From the NCBI GenBank assembly GCA_030604135.1, contig JAUVWL010000001.1, positions 303,580 through 367,579 on the forward strand: DNA of 64,000 nt. Reading direction: 5' to 3'. This document shows, piece by piece, positions 1 to 10,213 of this stretch. The stretch comes from Burkholderiales bacterium. Its GTDB lineage: Bacteria; Pseudomonadota; Gammaproteobacteria; Burkholderiales; Burkholderiaceae_C. Below the pieces are notes generated by a model. The model had not been told where the DNA came from and did no database searches. It saw nothing but the letters and a program-made list of their open reading frames with translations. Position 1 is the stretch's first letter. Every line of letters begins with the position of its first letter. A program made the position numbers and the translations under genes.

Positions 1-905
1 TGTTCGATGTCGGCGATGGCAATGCGGTGGAGACCGTCTTCATACCCGAGGATGACAGGGGAACGCTGTGTGTTTCCTCTCAGGCGGGTTGTGCTGTCGG
101 CTGTCGATTCTGCTCGACCGGGCACCAGGGGTTTTCCCGCAACCTCTCCACGGGTGAGATCCTGGCGCAACTGTGGCAGGCAGAGCACTTCCTGCGACAC
201 CATCTCAAACGCACCGACCGCGTGATCACCAACGTGGTCATGATGGGGATGGGCGAACCCCTGCAGAACTATTCGGCTTTGCTTCCAGCGCTCAAGGTGA
301 TGCTGGATGACCATGGATACGGACTGTCTCGCCGGCGGGTGACCGTGTCGACCTCGGGGGTGGTGCCCATGATGGACCGGCTGGCCAGGGACTGTCCGGT
401 GGCCCTGGCCGTCTCGCTGCATGCACCGAATGACGCGCTGCGCAACGACCTGGTGCCGTTGAACCGCAAGTACCCCCTTTCAGAACTGCTGGATGCCTGT
501 CTTCGGTATCTGCCTGCAGCGCCGCGAGACTTCGTCACCTTCGAGTACTGCATGCTGTCCGGTGTCAACGATCAGCCGGAGCACGCGCGCCAGCTGCTGG
601 ACCTGCTCAGGCTCCATGGCGGACAGGGGGTTCCCTGCAAGATCAATCTCATTCCGTTCAATCCATTCCCCGACTCGGGCCTGAGCTGCTCCGATCGTCC
701 TGTGGTGCAGCAGTTTGCTCGCATGCTCAACGAGGGTGGTATCGTCACCACCGTCCGCAAGACGCGAGGCGACGACATCGATGCGGCCTGCGGTCAGTTG
801 GCCGGTGACGTGCTTGACCGGACCAACGCCGCGCAGCGTCTGGCCCGTCTTCGAAACGGAAGTGTTCGTCCCGTGCGTATCGTTCGATCAGAAAGGCAGG
901 CATGA
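1..905 (+). CDS. rlmN: 23S rRNA/tRNA adenine-C2 methyltransferase RlmN (5' truncated)
   Basis: Radical-SAM enzyme that methylates C2 of A2503 in 23S rRNA and A37 in some tRNAs. The visible part is about 300 residues, read from base 3; the start codon lies before the window. The cluster CAVGCRFC (CxxxCxxC) that binds the 4Fe-4S centre follows a [15 protein letters not shown] block typical of the family. The rest continues through GMGEPLQNY and the C-terminal [12 protein letters not shown] region, with the second catalytic Cys expected near the C-terminus. Its TGA overlaps the ATG of pilW (ATGA at 902-905), so the two are translationally coupled. Apart from the missing start nothing is odd. Confidence 0.97.
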   Translation, partial: FDVGDGNAVETVFIPEDDRGTLCVSSQAGCAVGCRFCSTGHQGFSRNLSTGEILAQLWQAEHFLRHHLKRTDRVITNVVMMGMGEPLQNYSALLPALKVMLDDHGYGLSRRRVTVSTSGVVPMMDRLARDCPVALAVSLHAPNDALRNDLVPLNRKYPLSELLDACLRYLPAAPRDFVTFEYCMLSGVNDQPEHARQLLDLLRLHGGQGVPCKINLIPFNPFPDSGLSCSDRPVVQQFARMLNEGGIVTTVRKTRGDDIDAACGQLAGDVLDRTNAAQRLARLRNGSVRPVRIVRSERQA

Positions 906-1729
906 ACTTCGAAGTGCGTTCGTTTTTCGGTTCTCGCTGGTTGGGGATCGGGCCGTTGGCAGTCCTGCTGGTGATGGCTCTGTCGGCGTGTGCCGGTACC
1001 GGCATCTCCTCGACCGACCCCGCAGCAGCACCCATGACCGAGTTTGACGAGCCTGAGAGTCGCATGCGGGCGCGTTTGCGTATGGAGCTGGCGTCCGGAT
1101 ATTTCGAGCAAGGTCGTACCGACATCGCACTGGACGAGATCAAACAGGCCTTGTCGGCTGATCCCACCTATGCCCCCGCCTTCGTCCTGCGCGGACTGGT
1201 GTTCATGCAGATGAACAACCCCCGTCTGGCCGAGGACAGTTTTCAGCGAGCCTTGCAGTTGTCCCCGCGCGATCCCGATGCGTTGCACAACTACGGATGG
1301 TTTCAGTGCCAGCAAGGGCGGCATTCCCAGGCGGTCGATCTGTTCAACAGGGCCCTGGCCAGCCCGGTGTATGGGGGGCAGGCCAGAACCTACCTGGCCA
1401 AGGGGGTATGCCAGTTGCGCATGGGACAAGCCTCGGAAGCAGAGGGCAGCCTTGCCCGCTCTTACGAGCTGGACCCGGCCAATCCCATCGCCGGATTCAA
1501 TCTGGCCCAGCTGTTGTTTCAGCGCGGGGAGAACGAGCGATCCCAGTTCGTGATCCGGCGCATCAACAACAGTGAACTGGCGAATGCCGAAACCCTTTGG
1601 TTGGGCATCAAGATCGAGCGCAGGCTGGGCAACACCGTGGTGGTGGAGCAATTGGCGCAGCAACTGGGTCGCCGATTCGCCGAATCCAGGGAGTGGTCGT
1701 CATACCAGAGGGGAGCATTTCATGAATGA
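902..1729 (+). CDS. pilW: Type IV pilus biogenesis/stability lipoprotein PilW (PilF)
   Basis: A 275-residue TPR lipoprotein, the pilotin that assists outer-membrane secretin assembly for type IV pili. The N-terminus has a hydrophobic segment ending in the lipobox LSAC, with Cys30 as the likely lipidated residue. TPR-like repeats follow from about residue 55, including [20 protein letters not shown] and [21 protein letters not shown]. Its position between rlmN and rodZ is the usual one in beta- and gammaproteobacteria. It overlaps rlmN by 4 bp and rodZ by 8 bp. No pilin genes are in the window, so pili must be encoded elsewhere if made. Confidence 0.93.
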   Translation: MNFEVRSFFGSRWLGIGPLAVLLVMALSACAGTGISSTDPAAAPMTEFDEPESRMRARLRMELASGYFEQGRTDIALDEIKQALSADPTYAPAFVLRGLVFMQMNNPRLAEDSFQRALQLSPRDPDALHNYGWFQCQQGRHSQAVDLFNRALASPVYGGQARTYLAKGVCQLRMGQASEAEGSLARSYELDPANPIAGFNLAQLLFQRGENERSQFVIRRINNSELANAETLWLGIKIERRLGNTVVVEQLAQQLGRRFAESREWSSYQRGAFHE

Positions 1730-2609
1730 GCCGGGTATCGGCTTGGGTCAGTCTGAATCGCCACCTGCACGTCCTGACCTGCTGCGGCTCTCCAGGGAGC
1801 AGGCGGGCTTGCATATTGCTGCCCTGGCTGCCGCGCTGAAGGTGCCGGTCAAAAAGCTGGAGGCGCTGGAAGACGGACGGTATGGTGAGCTGCCTGACCT
1901 GACCTTCGCCCGAGCCCTGGCCTCGAGTGCCTGCCGTCACTTGCGGGTCGATCCCGCGCCCGTGCTGGCCCAGATACCGCAGGGTCAGCGTCCGGTTCTG
2001 GGGGCTACTGCTGATGCCCTGAATGCCCCGTTCAAGCCCTCAGTTGAGGCCAGCAACGTATCCGCACAAAGCACCCCTGGACGGCTCGTCTGGTGGCTGG
2101 CGGGTGCTCTGGTGCTGGCTGCTCTGGCCTTGTATTTCTGGCCAGGTGCAGGCGAGTTTTCCCGCATGATTCGGGGTCAGCTGGAGGCGCCCATGGAAAG
2201 TGCAAGCCCGGTGAGCGAAATCCAACAGGTCACACCAGGTGTGGCTGAAGGCGCCCAGACCGAAGAGCCGGCGTTGCCGCTGCTGATGGCCGATTCCACC
2301 CTGGCTGCACCTGGGGCGACCCAGGATGAACCTGCTCTAATCGAAGCAGCGCCACCCGCAGAACTGGATCCGGGCAAGCTGCTGGTCATTCGGGCACGGA
2401 ATGAAACCTGGGTCGAGGTGGTCAACGCCGCCGGTGCGGTTGTGATCCAGCGTGTGCTCCGGGCTGGAGATAGTGTGGACTTCACCGCCGCGCCACCCTA
2501 CCGGGTGATTGTGGGCAGGGCCGATGCCGCCGAGGTCTTCGTTCGCGGCCGCCCCTTTGATGTCATGCCGCACGCGCGCAACAACGTCGCCCGGTTCGAG
2601 GTCCGATGA
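1722..2609 (+). CDS. rodZ: Cytoskeletal adaptor RodZ (HTH-TM-DUF4115)
   Basis: A 295-residue bitopic membrane protein that links MreB to the elongation machinery. Residues 16-85 form a Cro/CI-type helix-turn-helix ([20 protein letters not shown]). Residues 121-141 form a single transmembrane helix ([19 protein letters not shown]). After an acidic, Ala/Pro-rich linker comes the C-terminal DUF4115 fold ([17 protein letters not shown]). The start was placed at ATG 1722, inside a longer open frame, because it has an upstream GAGGGGAGC and gives the family length. It ends in an ATGA overlap with ispG. Confidence 0.92.
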   Translation: MNEPGIGLGQSESPPARPDLLRLSREQAGLHIAALAAALKVPVKKLEALEDGRYGELPDLTFARALASSACRHLRVDPAPVLAQIPQGQRPVLGATADALNAPFKPSVEASNVSAQSTPGRLVWWLAGALVLAALALYFWPGAGEFSRMIRGQLEAPMESASPVSEIQQVTPGVAEGAQTEEPALPLLMADSTLAAPGATQDEPALIEAAPPAELDPGKLLVIRARNETWVEVVNAAGAVVIQRVLRAGDSVDFTAAPPYRVIVGRADAAEVFVRGRPFDVMPHARNNVARFEVR

Positions 2610-3874
2610 GCATGTCCAACCCCTGTTCTGTTCAGCAGCCGGTGCCCTTGTCTGCGCCCGCTCCGCGCAGGTCGGTGCAAGGCCATGTTTCCTGGGGCTC
2701 GCACCGGGTCTCGGTGGGTGGTCAGGCTCCCGTCCGTGTGCAATCCATGACCAACACGGACACGGCCGATGCGGTGGCCACCGCCATCCAGGTCAAGGAG
2801 CTCGCACAAGCGGGCTCCGAGCTGGTGCGCATCACGGTCAACAACGACGAGGCGGCCCGTGCCGTCCCGTACATCCGTGAGCAACTGGACCGCATGGGGG
2901 TGGCGGTGCCCCTGATTGGTGATTTCCACTACAACGGGCATCGCCTGCTGTCAGATCACCCTGACTGTGCGCAAGCCCTGTCGAAATATCGCATCAACCC
3001 CGGTAACGTGGGGCGTGGAGAGAAGGGTGATCGCCAGTTTGCCCAGATGGTGGAGCTGGCTGCCCGGCATGACAAGGCCATCCGAATCGGGGTGAACTGG
3101 GGCAGTCTCGACCAGGACCTGCTGGCCCGGCTGATGGACGAAAACGCCCGCCGAGACAGCCCGTGGGACGCCAGACAGGTCATGTACGAGGCCCTGATCA
3201 CCTCCGCCATCGAATCGGCCCACCGTGCCGAGCAGATCGGTCTGCGAAGGGATCAGATCGTTCTGTCGTGCAAAGTCAGTGCCGTACAGGATCTGATCGC
3301 TGTCTACCAGCAGCTGGCCGCCCGGACCGACCATGCGCTTCACCTTGGGCTCACAGAAGCTGGTATGGGTGCCAAAGGAACTGTGGCATCCACGGCAGCG
3401 CTCGCCGTCCTGCTTCAGCAAGGCATCGGTGACACGATTCGGGTCTCACTGACGCCGCAGCCGGGTGAGCCTCGAACGCAGGAGGTGCTGGTGGCCTCTG
3501 AAATCCTCCAGGCCCTGGGGCTCAGGGCTTTTGTGCCCAGCGTCGTGGCTTGCCCAGGTTGCGGCCGGACGACCAGCACCACGTTCCAGGAGTTGGCCAA
3601 GCAAATTGACGATTTTCTTCGCCAGGCGATGCCCGAGTGGCGAAGCCGGTACCCGGGAGTCGAAGGCCTGCGCGTGGCGGTCATGGGGTGCATCGTCAAC
3701 GGCCCGGGCGAGAGCAAGCATGCCGATATCGGCATCAGCCTCCCGGGAACCGGCGAGGCCCCGGCCGCTCCGGTTTACATCGACGGACAAAAGGTGCACA
3801 CCTTGCGCGGTGAGGGCATCGCCCGGGAGTTCCGAGACATCGTGCAGGCGTATATCGAGAAACGGTTTGGCTAA
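2606..3874 (+). CDS. ispG: 4-hydroxy-3-methylbut-2-en-1-yl diphosphate synthase (GcpE)
   Basis: A 422-residue iron-sulfur enzyme of the MEP pathway that reduces MEcPP to HMBPP for isoprenoid synthesis. The N-terminal TIM barrel begins near [17 protein letters not shown], and the C-terminal reductase domain carries the 4Fe-4S ligands. Cys316 and Cys319 lie in CPGCGRTT, Cys362 in GCIVNGPGE, and Glu369 is in the same motif. All ligands are present. The gene overlaps rodZ by 4 bp. A second ATG six bases downstream is an equally possible start. Confidence 0.97.
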   Translation: MSMSNPCSVQQPVPLSAPAPRRSVQGHVSWGSHRVSVGGQAPVRVQSMTNTDTADAVATAIQVKELAQAGSELVRITVNNDEAARAVPYIREQLDRMGVAVPLIGDFHYNGHRLLSDHPDCAQALSKYRINPGNVGRGEKGDRQFAQMVELAARHDKAIRIGVNWGSLDQDLLARLMDENARRDSPWDARQVMYEALITSAIESAHRAEQIGLRRDQIVLSCKVSAVQDLIAVYQQLAARTDHALHLGLTEAGMGAKGTVASTAALAVLLQQGIGDTIRVSLTPQPGEPRTQEVLVASEILQALGLRAFVPSVVACPGCGRTTSTTFQELAKQIDDFLRQAMPEWRSRYPGVEGLRVAVMGCIVNGPGESKHADIGISLPGTGEAPAAPVYIDGQKVHTLRGEGIAREFRDIVQAYIEKRFG

Positions 3875-4010
3875 GCCACCTGAGTGGCGCTGAGGAAGAG
3901 GGCGTGCCCGCCTTGGTGCGCCGTTCCCTGCTCAGCCCTTGAGTCAGGTCAGGGCGAACCAGATCGGACCCGCCTGCGCAAAGCGCGGCAAGAACAGAGA
4001 CGATGACAAC

Positions 4011-5315
4011 ATGGCAGAAAGAATCACGGCCGTCAAAGGCATGAACGACATTGCGCCGCCCACGTCGGCGCATTGGGAGTGGCTGGAAGACCGGCTGCGC
4101 CAACTGATGGGGCGCTATGGTTACCGCAACCTGCGCACGCCGGTGGTGGAGCCGACAGCGCTTTTCATTCGTGGGCTCGGCGAGGTGACCGACATTGTCG
4201 AGAAGGAGATGTATTCCTTTGAGGACAGGCTCAATGGCGAGCAGCTGACCTTGCGGCCCGAGAACACCGCTGGAGTGGTGAGGGCGGTGGCGGAGGCCAA
4301 CATGCTGTACGACGGCGCAAAGCGGCTGTATTACATGGGGCCCATGTTTCGGCACGAGCGGCCTCAAAGGGGGCGCTACCGCCAGTTCCATCAGTTCGGC
4401 GCCGAGGCGCTGGGGTTTGCCGGTCCCGATGTCGACGCAGAACTCATTGTGATGGCCTGTGACCTCTGGCGCGATCTGGGTTTGCAGGGTATTGAACTCC
4501 AGATCAACAGCCTCGGTCAGCCCGACGAGCGACTGGCACACCGCCAGGCACTGATCGCCTACCTGGAGTCGCACGCGGATTTGCTCGACGAGGATGCCCG
4601 TCGGCGCTTGCACACCAACCCTTTGCGCATCCTGGATACGAAGAACCCGTCCATGCAGTCGCTGGTGGAGGCGGCGCCGCGTCTGATGGACCACCTGGGC
4701 GAGGCATCTCTGGCGCATTTCAGCCGGCTGCGGGAGCTGCTTGATGCCCACGGTGTGGGCTACAGCGTCAATCCCCGGCTCGTCCGGGGCATGGACTATT
4801 ACAACCTGTCTGTGTTCGAGTTTGTCACCACCCAGCTGGGCTCGCAGGGCACCATCTGTGCAGGTGGTCGTTATGACGGCCTGTTTGCCCAGTTGGGCGC
4901 CAAAGCCGCGCCTGCCGTTGGCTGGGCACTGGGCATGGAGCGGATTCTGGAGCTCCTCAAGGAACAAGATCGACTGCCAGGGCAGCCCGTGCCCGACGTC
5001 TATGCAGTGGTGCCAGATGTCAGCGCGCTGGCTCGGGTGATGCCCGTTCTCCAGGCCCTGCGTCGAAAGGGCGTGGCCGTGCAGATGCATGCTGCCGGGC
5101 CCGACGGCGCCATGGGCAGCATGAAGTCGCAGTTCAAGAAGGCGGACGCCAGCGGCGCAAGCCATGCCCTGGTTTTTGGTGCTGATGAGCTCGCCCAGGG
5201 CATGGTGGCTGTCAAACCACTGCGCGGCGAGCGCAAGGCTGAAGAGCCGGTTGCCCAGCAGATGCTGCCGCTGTCCCAAACCGAAGATTGGGCTGAACGC
5301 TTGCTTCGCGGCTGA
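4011..5315 (+). CDS. hisS: Histidyl-tRNA synthetase
   Basis: A class II aminoacyl-tRNA synthetase of 434 residues that charges tRNA-His. The start at ATG 4011 gives [17 protein letters not shown], the canonical opening; an in-frame extension to 3939 is not needed. Motif 2 ([22 protein letters not shown]) and the histidine-binding block [15 protein letters not shown] are intact, and motif 3 includes [13 protein letters not shown]. The C-terminal anticodon-binding domain starts near [14 protein letters not shown]. About 136 bp separate it from ispG; the order ispG-hisS-yfgM-bamB-der is conserved in proteobacteria. Confidence 0.97.
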   Translation: MAERITAVKGMNDIAPPTSAHWEWLEDRLRQLMGRYGYRNLRTPVVEPTALFIRGLGEVTDIVEKEMYSFEDRLNGEQLTLRPENTAGVVRAVAEANMLYDGAKRLYYMGPMFRHERPQRGRYRQFHQFGAEALGFAGPDVDAELIVMACDLWRDLGLQGIELQINSLGQPDERLAHRQALIAYLESHADLLDEDARRRLHTNPLRILDTKNPSMQSLVEAAPRLMDHLGEASLAHFSRLRELLDAHGVGYSVNPRLVRGMDYYNLSVFEFVTTQLGSQGTICAGGRYDGLFAQLGAKAAPAVGWALGMERILELLKEQDRLPGQPVPDVYAVVPDVSALARVMPVLQALRRKGVAVQMHAAGPDGAMGSMKSQFKKADASGASHALVFGADELAQGMVAVKPLRGERKAEEPVAQQMLPLSQTEDWAERLLRG

Positions 5316-5338
5316 CAACCACTGGCGACACCTACAAT
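5312..5338 (+). promoter_or_regulatory. Possible internal promoter before yfgM
   Basis: The short hisS-yfgM gap contains CTGACA (5312-5317) and TACAAT (5333-5338), separated by 15 nt. Both hexamers match sigma-70 consensus at five of six positions, but the spacer is shorter than the usual 16-18 nt and the -35 starts inside the hisS stop region. It could drive yfgM-bamB-der separately from the upstream operon. This is a sequence match only. Confidence 0.3.
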
Positions 5339-5363
5339 CCGACGTCCACCCCCTATACGCACC

Positions 5364-6038
5364 ATGGCCAAACACCTCGACCTCGAAGAACAGGAACAGC
5401 TTGATCAGATCAAGCACTTCTGGGCACGCTACGGCAATCTGATCAGCTGGGTGCTGATTGTGGTATTTGGCTCCGTCGCCGCCTGGAATGGCTGGAATTA
5501 CTGGCAACGCAACCAGGCCATGAAAGCCTCGGCCTTGTACGACGAAGTGGAGCGGGCGGCCCTGGCGCGAGATGCCGACCGGCTCAGCCGGATACTGGCC
5601 GACATGCAGGCCGGATTTGGCCGGACGGCCTTCGCGAGCCAGTCTGCCTTGCTTGCCGCGCAGACCTTCAGCGACGTCGGCAAGAGCGAAGAGGCCAAGG
5701 GTGCTCTGGTCTGGGTCAGTGAAAAGGGCAGCGATGACGGCTACAAATCGATTGCACGACTGCGGCTCGTCGCCATGCACATGGATGCTGGATCCCATGA
5801 CCAGGCCCTGAGTTTGCTCACCTCAAGCTTCCCTCCGGCCTTCGAGGGTCTGGTGGCTGATCGCAGGGGCGACATATTTCTGGCCCAGGGTAAAGCCGAT
5901 GAAGCGCGCGCTGAATACCAGCGCGCCTGGTCCCTGCTGGCCGACCGCATGGAGTACCGCCGACTGGTTGAGGTCAAGCTGGCCTCGTTGGGCGTGGACA
6001 CGGCCACTCTTTCAGCCCAGGGAGGGGGGAGCCGATGA
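5364..6038 (+). CDS. yfgM: YfgM-family inner-membrane TPR-like protein
   Basis: A 224-residue protein with a cytosolic N-terminus, one transmembrane helix at about residues 25-45 (LISWVLIVVFGSVAAWNGW) and a periplasmic C-terminal repeat region. Members of the family (UPF0070) associate with SecYEG and the chaperone PpiD in E. coli and assist periplasmic protein maturation. The N-terminal DLEEQEQLDQIKHFWARYGN block is characteristic. It lies between hisS and bamB as in E. coli, and its stop overlaps bamB by 4 bp. Confidence 0.9.
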   Translation: MAKHLDLEEQEQLDQIKHFWARYGNLISWVLIVVFGSVAAWNGWNYWQRNQAMKASALYDEVERAALARDADRLSRILADMQAGFGRTAFASQSALLAAQTFSDVGKSEEAKGALVWVSEKGSDDGYKSIARLRLVAMHMDAGSHDQALSLLTSSFPPAFEGLVADRRGDIFLAQGKADEARAEYQRAWSLLADRMEYRRLVEVKLASLGVDTATLSAQGGGSR

Positions 6039-7189
6039 ACGCGCCTCAAGTACATGCTGCCCGGGCCGGTACTTCGCGAAGCCTGGCCTGTGGCCTTCTG
6101 GTCCTGGTGCTGGGGCTGACCGGCTGTTCATCGGCTCCGCCTCGCCCCAAACCCGCCGACTTGCCGCCAGTGGCCGCGTTGCTGGCCACCGAGCAGGCCT
6201 GGTCATTGCAAGTCGGGGAGTCCACCGCCTTGCAGCAGCCGGTGGTGTCGGGGGACCGTGTGGTGCTGGCCAACCGATCGGGCAACGTGTCTGTCGTGGA
6301 GGCCGCTTCCGGTAGACGTCTGTGGCAAGCGGATGTCGGATCGACATTGGCCACTGGCGCTGGCACCGATGGTCGAACCGTGGCCGTCATCACGCAGTCC
6401 AACGACCTGGTGGCGCTACGAGATGGTTCACAGGTCTGGCGTGTCCGCCTCCCGGCGCGTTCGTTCACATCACCCATGGTGGCAGGTGAACGGGTCTTTG
6501 TGCTCATGGGTGACCGCAGTGTCACGGCCTTCGATGCACTCGATGGCGCTCGTTTATGGGCCCAGCGCGCCCGCGCGGAGGCCCTGACCTTGGGACAGGC
6601 TGGCGTGATGCTGCCGGTTGGCGACACCCTGGTGGTGGGGCTTTCGGGTCGGATGGTTGGACTCGACCCGCTCAACGGAGCCCTGCGCTGGGAGGCGCCC
6701 GTGGCCATTGCCAGGGGAGCCAACGAGGTGGAGCGTCTGGTGGACCTGGTCGCTCCCGTCAGCCGTACCGAGACCAGTGTCTGTGCGCGTGCATATTCGG
6801 CCGCTGTGGGTTGTGTTGACGCCAGCCGAGGGCGTGTTCTGTGGACGCGCAGCGCTCAGGGCATTGTCGGTGTGGCGGGCGATGCTCAACGGTTGTTCGG
6901 GACCGAGTCTAACGGCCGCGTGGTCGCGTGGAATCGGTCCACTGGCGAGCCTGTCTGGCAGTCCGAGCGCCTGTTGCACCGGCGCCTGAGTGCACCGCTG
7001 GCTGTGGGGCGTGTGCTGGTGACCGGTGATGAAACGGGTCTGGTGCATGTGCTGTCCCGGGAGGATGGCACGGAAATGACACGCCTGAGCACCGACGGGT
7101 CTGCCGTGATCGGTGCGCCGGTGCTCGCGGGCGACGTGTTGCTGGTTCAGACCGTTCGTGGCGGTGTGTTCGCGTGGCGTCCGCGCTGA
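6035..7189 (+). CDS. bamB: Outer-membrane assembly lipoprotein BamB
   Basis: A 384-residue lipoprotein of the BAM complex that helps insert beta-barrel proteins. A hydrophobic signal ([11 protein letters not shown]) ends with lipobox LTGC, Cys31. The rest is an eight-bladed PQQ-type beta-propeller, seen as repeated blade motifs such as [45 protein letters not shown] and [10 protein letters not shown]. Its setting between yfgM and der is conserved. The stop lies 25 bp before the GTG start of der. Confidence 0.95.
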   Translation: MNAPQVHAARAGTSRSLACGLLVLVLGLTGCSSAPPRPKPADLPPVAALLATEQAWSLQVGESTALQQPVVSGDRVVLANRSGNVSVVEAASGRRLWQADVGSTLATGAGTDGRTVAVITQSNDLVALRDGSQVWRVRLPARSFTSPMVAGERVFVLMGDRSVTAFDALDGARLWAQRARAEALTLGQAGVMLPVGDTLVVGLSGRMVGLDPLNGALRWEAPVAIARGANEVERLVDLVAPVSRTETSVCARAYSAAVGCVDASRGRVLWTRSAQGIVGVAGDAQRLFGTESNGRVVAWNRSTGEPVWQSERLLHRRLSAPLAVGRVLVTGDETGLVHVLSREDGTEMTRLSTDGSAVIGAPVLAGDVLLVQTVRGGVFAWRPR

Positions 7190-7214
7190 TTGCCTGAAAC
7201 CGAAAGACAGCTCT

Positions 7215-8552
7215 GTGAAACCCGTGATCGCCCTGGTCGGGCGGCCCAATGTCGGCAAGTCGACCCTTTTCAATAGGCTGACGCGTTCGCGTGATGCCAT
7301 CGTGGCCGATTTCGCCGGCCTGACGCGAGACCGACACTACGGCAATGGTCATCTGGGCTCTCGCGAATACATCGTCATCGACACGGGCGGTTTCGAGCCC
7401 GAGGCAGGCGAGGGCATCTTCCATGAGATGGCCAAGCAGACCCGGCAGGCGGTGGCCGAGTCGGATGTGGTCATCTTTGTTGTGGACGCCCGCGCCGGAC
7501 TGAGCGCGCAGGACCATGAGATTGCCCAGTACCTCAGGCGCCTTGGCAAGCCGACCCTGCTGGTGGCCAACAAGGCAGAGGGCATGAAGGAGGGTGCGCA
7601 GCTCTCCGAGTTCTATGAGGTCGGTCTGGGTGAGGTGCTGCCGGTCTCGGGCGCCCATGGCCAGGGCGTTCGCTCCATGCTGGAGGCGGCCCTGGCGCGT
7701 ATCGATGCGTTGCCGGACGATGACGAAGAGCTTGTCGAAGTGGACGAGCAGGTGATCCGTCTGGCGGTGGCCGGACGCCCGAACGTCGGTAAGTCGACCC
7801 TCATCAACGCCTGGCTGGGGGAAGAGCGGCTGGTGGCATTCGATCTGCCGGGTACGACGCGGGACGCCATCACCGTTCCCTTCGAACGCGGCGGCCAGAA
7901 ATACGAGCTGATCGACACCGCCGGCATACGGCGCAAGGGAAAGGTGTTCGAGGCGATCGAAAAGTTCTCGGTCGTCAAGACCCTGCAGGCGATTGAGAGC
8001 GCGCACGTGGTGCTCCTGCTGCTGGACGCCACCCAGGGTGTCACCGACCAGGATGCCCACATCGCTGGCTACATTCTGGAGAGTGGTCGTGCCGTGGTGC
8101 TGGCCATCAACAAATGGGATGCGGTCGACGCCTATCAGCGCCAGCAGGTCGAGCGCCAGATTGAGTCGCGGCTGGCCTTCCTGAAGTTTGCATCGCTGCA
8201 CCTCATATCTGCCAGCAAGCGCCAGGGCCTGGGGCCGCTGTGGAAGTCCATTGCCCAGGCCCATGCTTCGGCCATGCGCAAGATGCCCACCCCGGTGCTG
8301 ACCCGCCTGCTCCAGGAGGCGGTCGCTTTTCAGGCCCCGCAGCGCACCGGCATGTTCCGTCCCAAGATGCGATACGCCCACCAGGGTGGCATGAACCCGC
8401 CGGTGATCGTCATCCATGGCAATTCGCTGGAGCACGTTCCAGAGGTTTATCGACGGTTTCTGGAGGGCCGCTTTCGCAAGGCCTTTGACCTAGTGGGAAC
8501 GCCCTTGCGGATCGAGTTCAAGACGTCGAGCAACCCCTACAAAGAGGCTTGA
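7215..8552 (+). CDS. der: Ribosome-biogenesis GTPase Der (EngA)
   Basis: A 445-residue double-GTPase needed for 50S subunit assembly. The first G domain opens with GRPNVGKS at residues 9-16 and has NKAEG as G4. The second has another GRPNVGKS near residue 186, DTAG and NKWD. The C-terminal KH-like domain ([24 protein letters not shown]) is complete. GTG at 7215 is chosen because it gives the canonical [16 protein letters not shown] opening; the frame runs upstream into bamB but that part looks unrelated. Confidence 0.96.
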   Translation: MKPVIALVGRPNVGKSTLFNRLTRSRDAIVADFAGLTRDRHYGNGHLGSREYIVIDTGGFEPEAGEGIFHEMAKQTRQAVAESDVVIFVVDARAGLSAQDHEIAQYLRRLGKPTLLVANKAEGMKEGAQLSEFYEVGLGEVLPVSGAHGQGVRSMLEAALARIDALPDDDEELVEVDEQVIRLAVAGRPNVGKSTLINAWLGEERLVAFDLPGTTRDAITVPFERGGQKYELIDTAGIRRKGKVFEAIEKFSVVKTLQAIESAHVVLLLLDATQGVTDQDAHIAGYILESGRAVVLAINKWDAVDAYQRQQVERQIESRLAFLKFASLHLISASKRQGLGPLWKSIAQAHASAMRKMPTPVLTRLLQEAVAFQAPQRTGMFRPKMRYAHQGGMNPPVIVIHGNSLEHVPEVYRRFLEGRFRKAFDLVGTPLRIEFKTSSNPYKEA

Positions 8553-8653
8553 TTCCCGCACCGGCGGGCAGCCCGCTTGTACAGCAGCCACCCAGGGGAT
8601 GCGCTTGTGGTATCTTCCGCCTTTCCTACAACTTTCCGAACACGGAGCATATC

Positions 8654-8905
8654 GTGAGCAATAACAAAGGCCAGCTCTTGCAAGACCCCTTCCTGAACCA
8701 GCTGCGACGGGAACATGTGCCGGTCTCCATATACCTGGTCAACGGTATCAAGCTGCAAGGGCAGATTGAATCTTTTGATCAGTACGTCGTGTTGTTGCGC
8801 AACACGGTGACCCAGATGGTCTACAAGCACGCCATCTCCACCATTGTGCCGGGCCGCCCGGTGCAGTTTTCTGTTGCTGCTCCCGACGACGGCAGCGGTT
8901 CCTGA
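8654..8905 (+). CDS. hfq: RNA chaperone Hfq
   Basis: An 83-residue Sm-like hexameric RNA chaperone that mediates sRNA-mRNA pairing. Sm1 is seen in [20 protein letters not shown] and Sm2 in [10 protein letters not shown], with the distal-face Tyr and rim residues around residues 6-18. The start is GTG 8654, preceded by ACGGAG; an in-frame extension to 8549 lacks any Hfq homology. The short C-terminal tail is typical of betaproteobacteria. der-hfq-hflX is the standard order. Confidence 0.96.
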   Translation: MSNNKGQLLQDPFLNQLRREHVPVSIYLVNGIKLQGQIESFDQYVVLLRNTVTQMVYKHAISTIVPGRPVQFSVAAPDDGSGS

Positions 8906-8946
8906 ATGAACGCGTCCAAGGCCGGGCTTGTTCCAGGCCCGTGCCG

Positions 8947-8976
8947 CGCCCCGCACAGCGCCTGCGGGGCGTGTTT
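8947..8976 (+). terminator. Hairpin between hfq and hflX
   Basis: A perfect 8-bp stem, CGCCCCGC (8947-8954) with GCGGGGCG (8964-8971), closes a 9-nt loop and is followed by TGTTTCC rather than a uniform T run. It could act as a weak terminator or attenuator that sets the hfq:hflX ratio. It also overlaps one candidate GTG start of hflX (8971). Confidence 0.35.
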
Positions 8977-8982
8977 CCTGTC

Positions 8983-10167
8983 TTGAACTCCCACCCCGAT
9001 CCCTCTTCTTCCAAACCGGCGGTCCTGCTCGTGGGGGTAGACCTTGGGCTGCCGCATTTTGACGGCGGGCTGGAGGAGTTGGGCCTGCTGGCCGAATCCG
9101 CCGGTTACCGGGTCGCCGATAGGCTTACCTGCAAGCGCAAGGCGCCTGACCCGGCCTTGTTCGTTGGCACAGGAAAAGCCGAAGAGCTGGGCGTGGTGGC
9201 CCGTGCCTCGGGGGCCACCGAGGTGCTTTTTGATCAGGCGCTGAGTCCAGCGCAGCAACGCAACCTGGAGCGCCATCTGGGCCTCCCGGTAAATGACCGC
9301 ACGCTGCTCATTCTGGAGATCTTTGCACAGCGGGCCCGCAGCTTCGAAGGCAAGCTGCAAGTGGAACTGGCCCGGCTGCAATACCTGTCCACCCGTCTGG
9401 TGCGCCGCTGGTCCCACCTCGAACGGCAGAGCGGTGGCATCGGTATGCGTGGAGGGCCTGGTGAAACCCAGATCGAACTGGATCGGCGGATGATCGGTGA
9501 AGCCATCAAACGCACGCGCGACCGCCTCGAAAAGGTCAAGCGGCAACGTGCCACGCAACGTCGCCAGCGTGAACGGCGGGACGCGTTCACGATTTCGCTG
9601 GTGGGCTATACCAACGCCGGCAAGTCCTCACTGTTCAATGCACTGGTCAAGGCCAGGGCCTATGCGGCGGACCAGCTGTTCGCCACCCTGGACACGACGA
9701 CCCGGCAGCTGTACCTCGGTGAAGCAGGGCGGACGGTTTCGCTTTCGGATACGGTGGGCTTCATTCGCCATCTGCCGCATGGCCTGGTCGAGGCCTTCGC
9801 TGCCACGCTGAAAGAGGCGGTCGATGCCGACCTGCTGCTGCATGTGGTCGACGCCGCCAACCCGGATCATCCTGAGCAGATGGCTGCCGTGCAGGCCGTA
9901 CTGCAGGATATCGGCGCTGGCCAGGTGCCCCAGGTCCTGGTGTTTAACAAGCTCGACGCCATGGAGCCCGAGCGACGTCCGGTTGCACTGGAAGACCAGA
10001 TGGAACTCGATGGCCGTCTCCTTCCTCGAACCTTCGTGAGCGCCCGTACAGGTGAAGGGCTGGACAGCCTGAGGCGCTTGCTGGCGGCTCGGGCCACTGT
10101 GTCCGCAGCCGATTCCCCCGCCCGTATGCCGGCCTCCGATGAAGAATTCGGTGACCCGCCCTTGTGA
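8983..10167 (+). CDS. hflX: Ribosome-associated GTPase HflX
   Basis: A TrmE/Era-superfamily GTPase (394 residues from TTG 8983) that binds and splits stalled 70S ribosomes. The N-terminal HflX domain begins at LLVGVDLGLPHFDGGLEEL and carries GGIGMRGGPGETQIELDRR. The G domain follows, with G1 GYTNAGKS, G3 DTVGFIRHLPHGLVEAF and G4 NKLD. The start is ambiguous: GTG at 8941 and 8971 are in frame, but TTG 8983 gives the usual short lead before the first strand and has GGGGCG about 12 nt upstream. It precedes hflK. Confidence 0.93.
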   Translation: MNSHPDPSSSKPAVLLVGVDLGLPHFDGGLEELGLLAESAGYRVADRLTCKRKAPDPALFVGTGKAEELGVVARASGATEVLFDQALSPAQQRNLERHLGLPVNDRTLLILEIFAQRARSFEGKLQVELARLQYLSTRLVRRWSHLERQSGGIGMRGGPGETQIELDRRMIGEAIKRTRDRLEKVKRQRATQRRQRERRDAFTISLVGYTNAGKSSLFNALVKARAYAADQLFATLDTTTRQLYLGEAGRTVSLSDTVGFIRHLPHGLVEAFAATLKEAVDADLLLHVVDAANPDHPEQMAAVQAVLQDIGAGQVPQVLVFNKLDAMEPERRPVALEDQMELDGRLLPRTFVSARTGEGLDSLRRLLAARATVSAADSPARMPASDEEFGDPPL

Positions 10168-10213
10168 TTGGGCACAATGTCATGGTTTTGGTGCAGAAAA
10201 GAGCGATTGAAAA

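Noticed and set aside
3735..5798. 687-residue open frame on the minus strand
   Set aside because: It is antisense to hisS and yfgM, which have full family motifs; long antisense frames are expected at this GC content.
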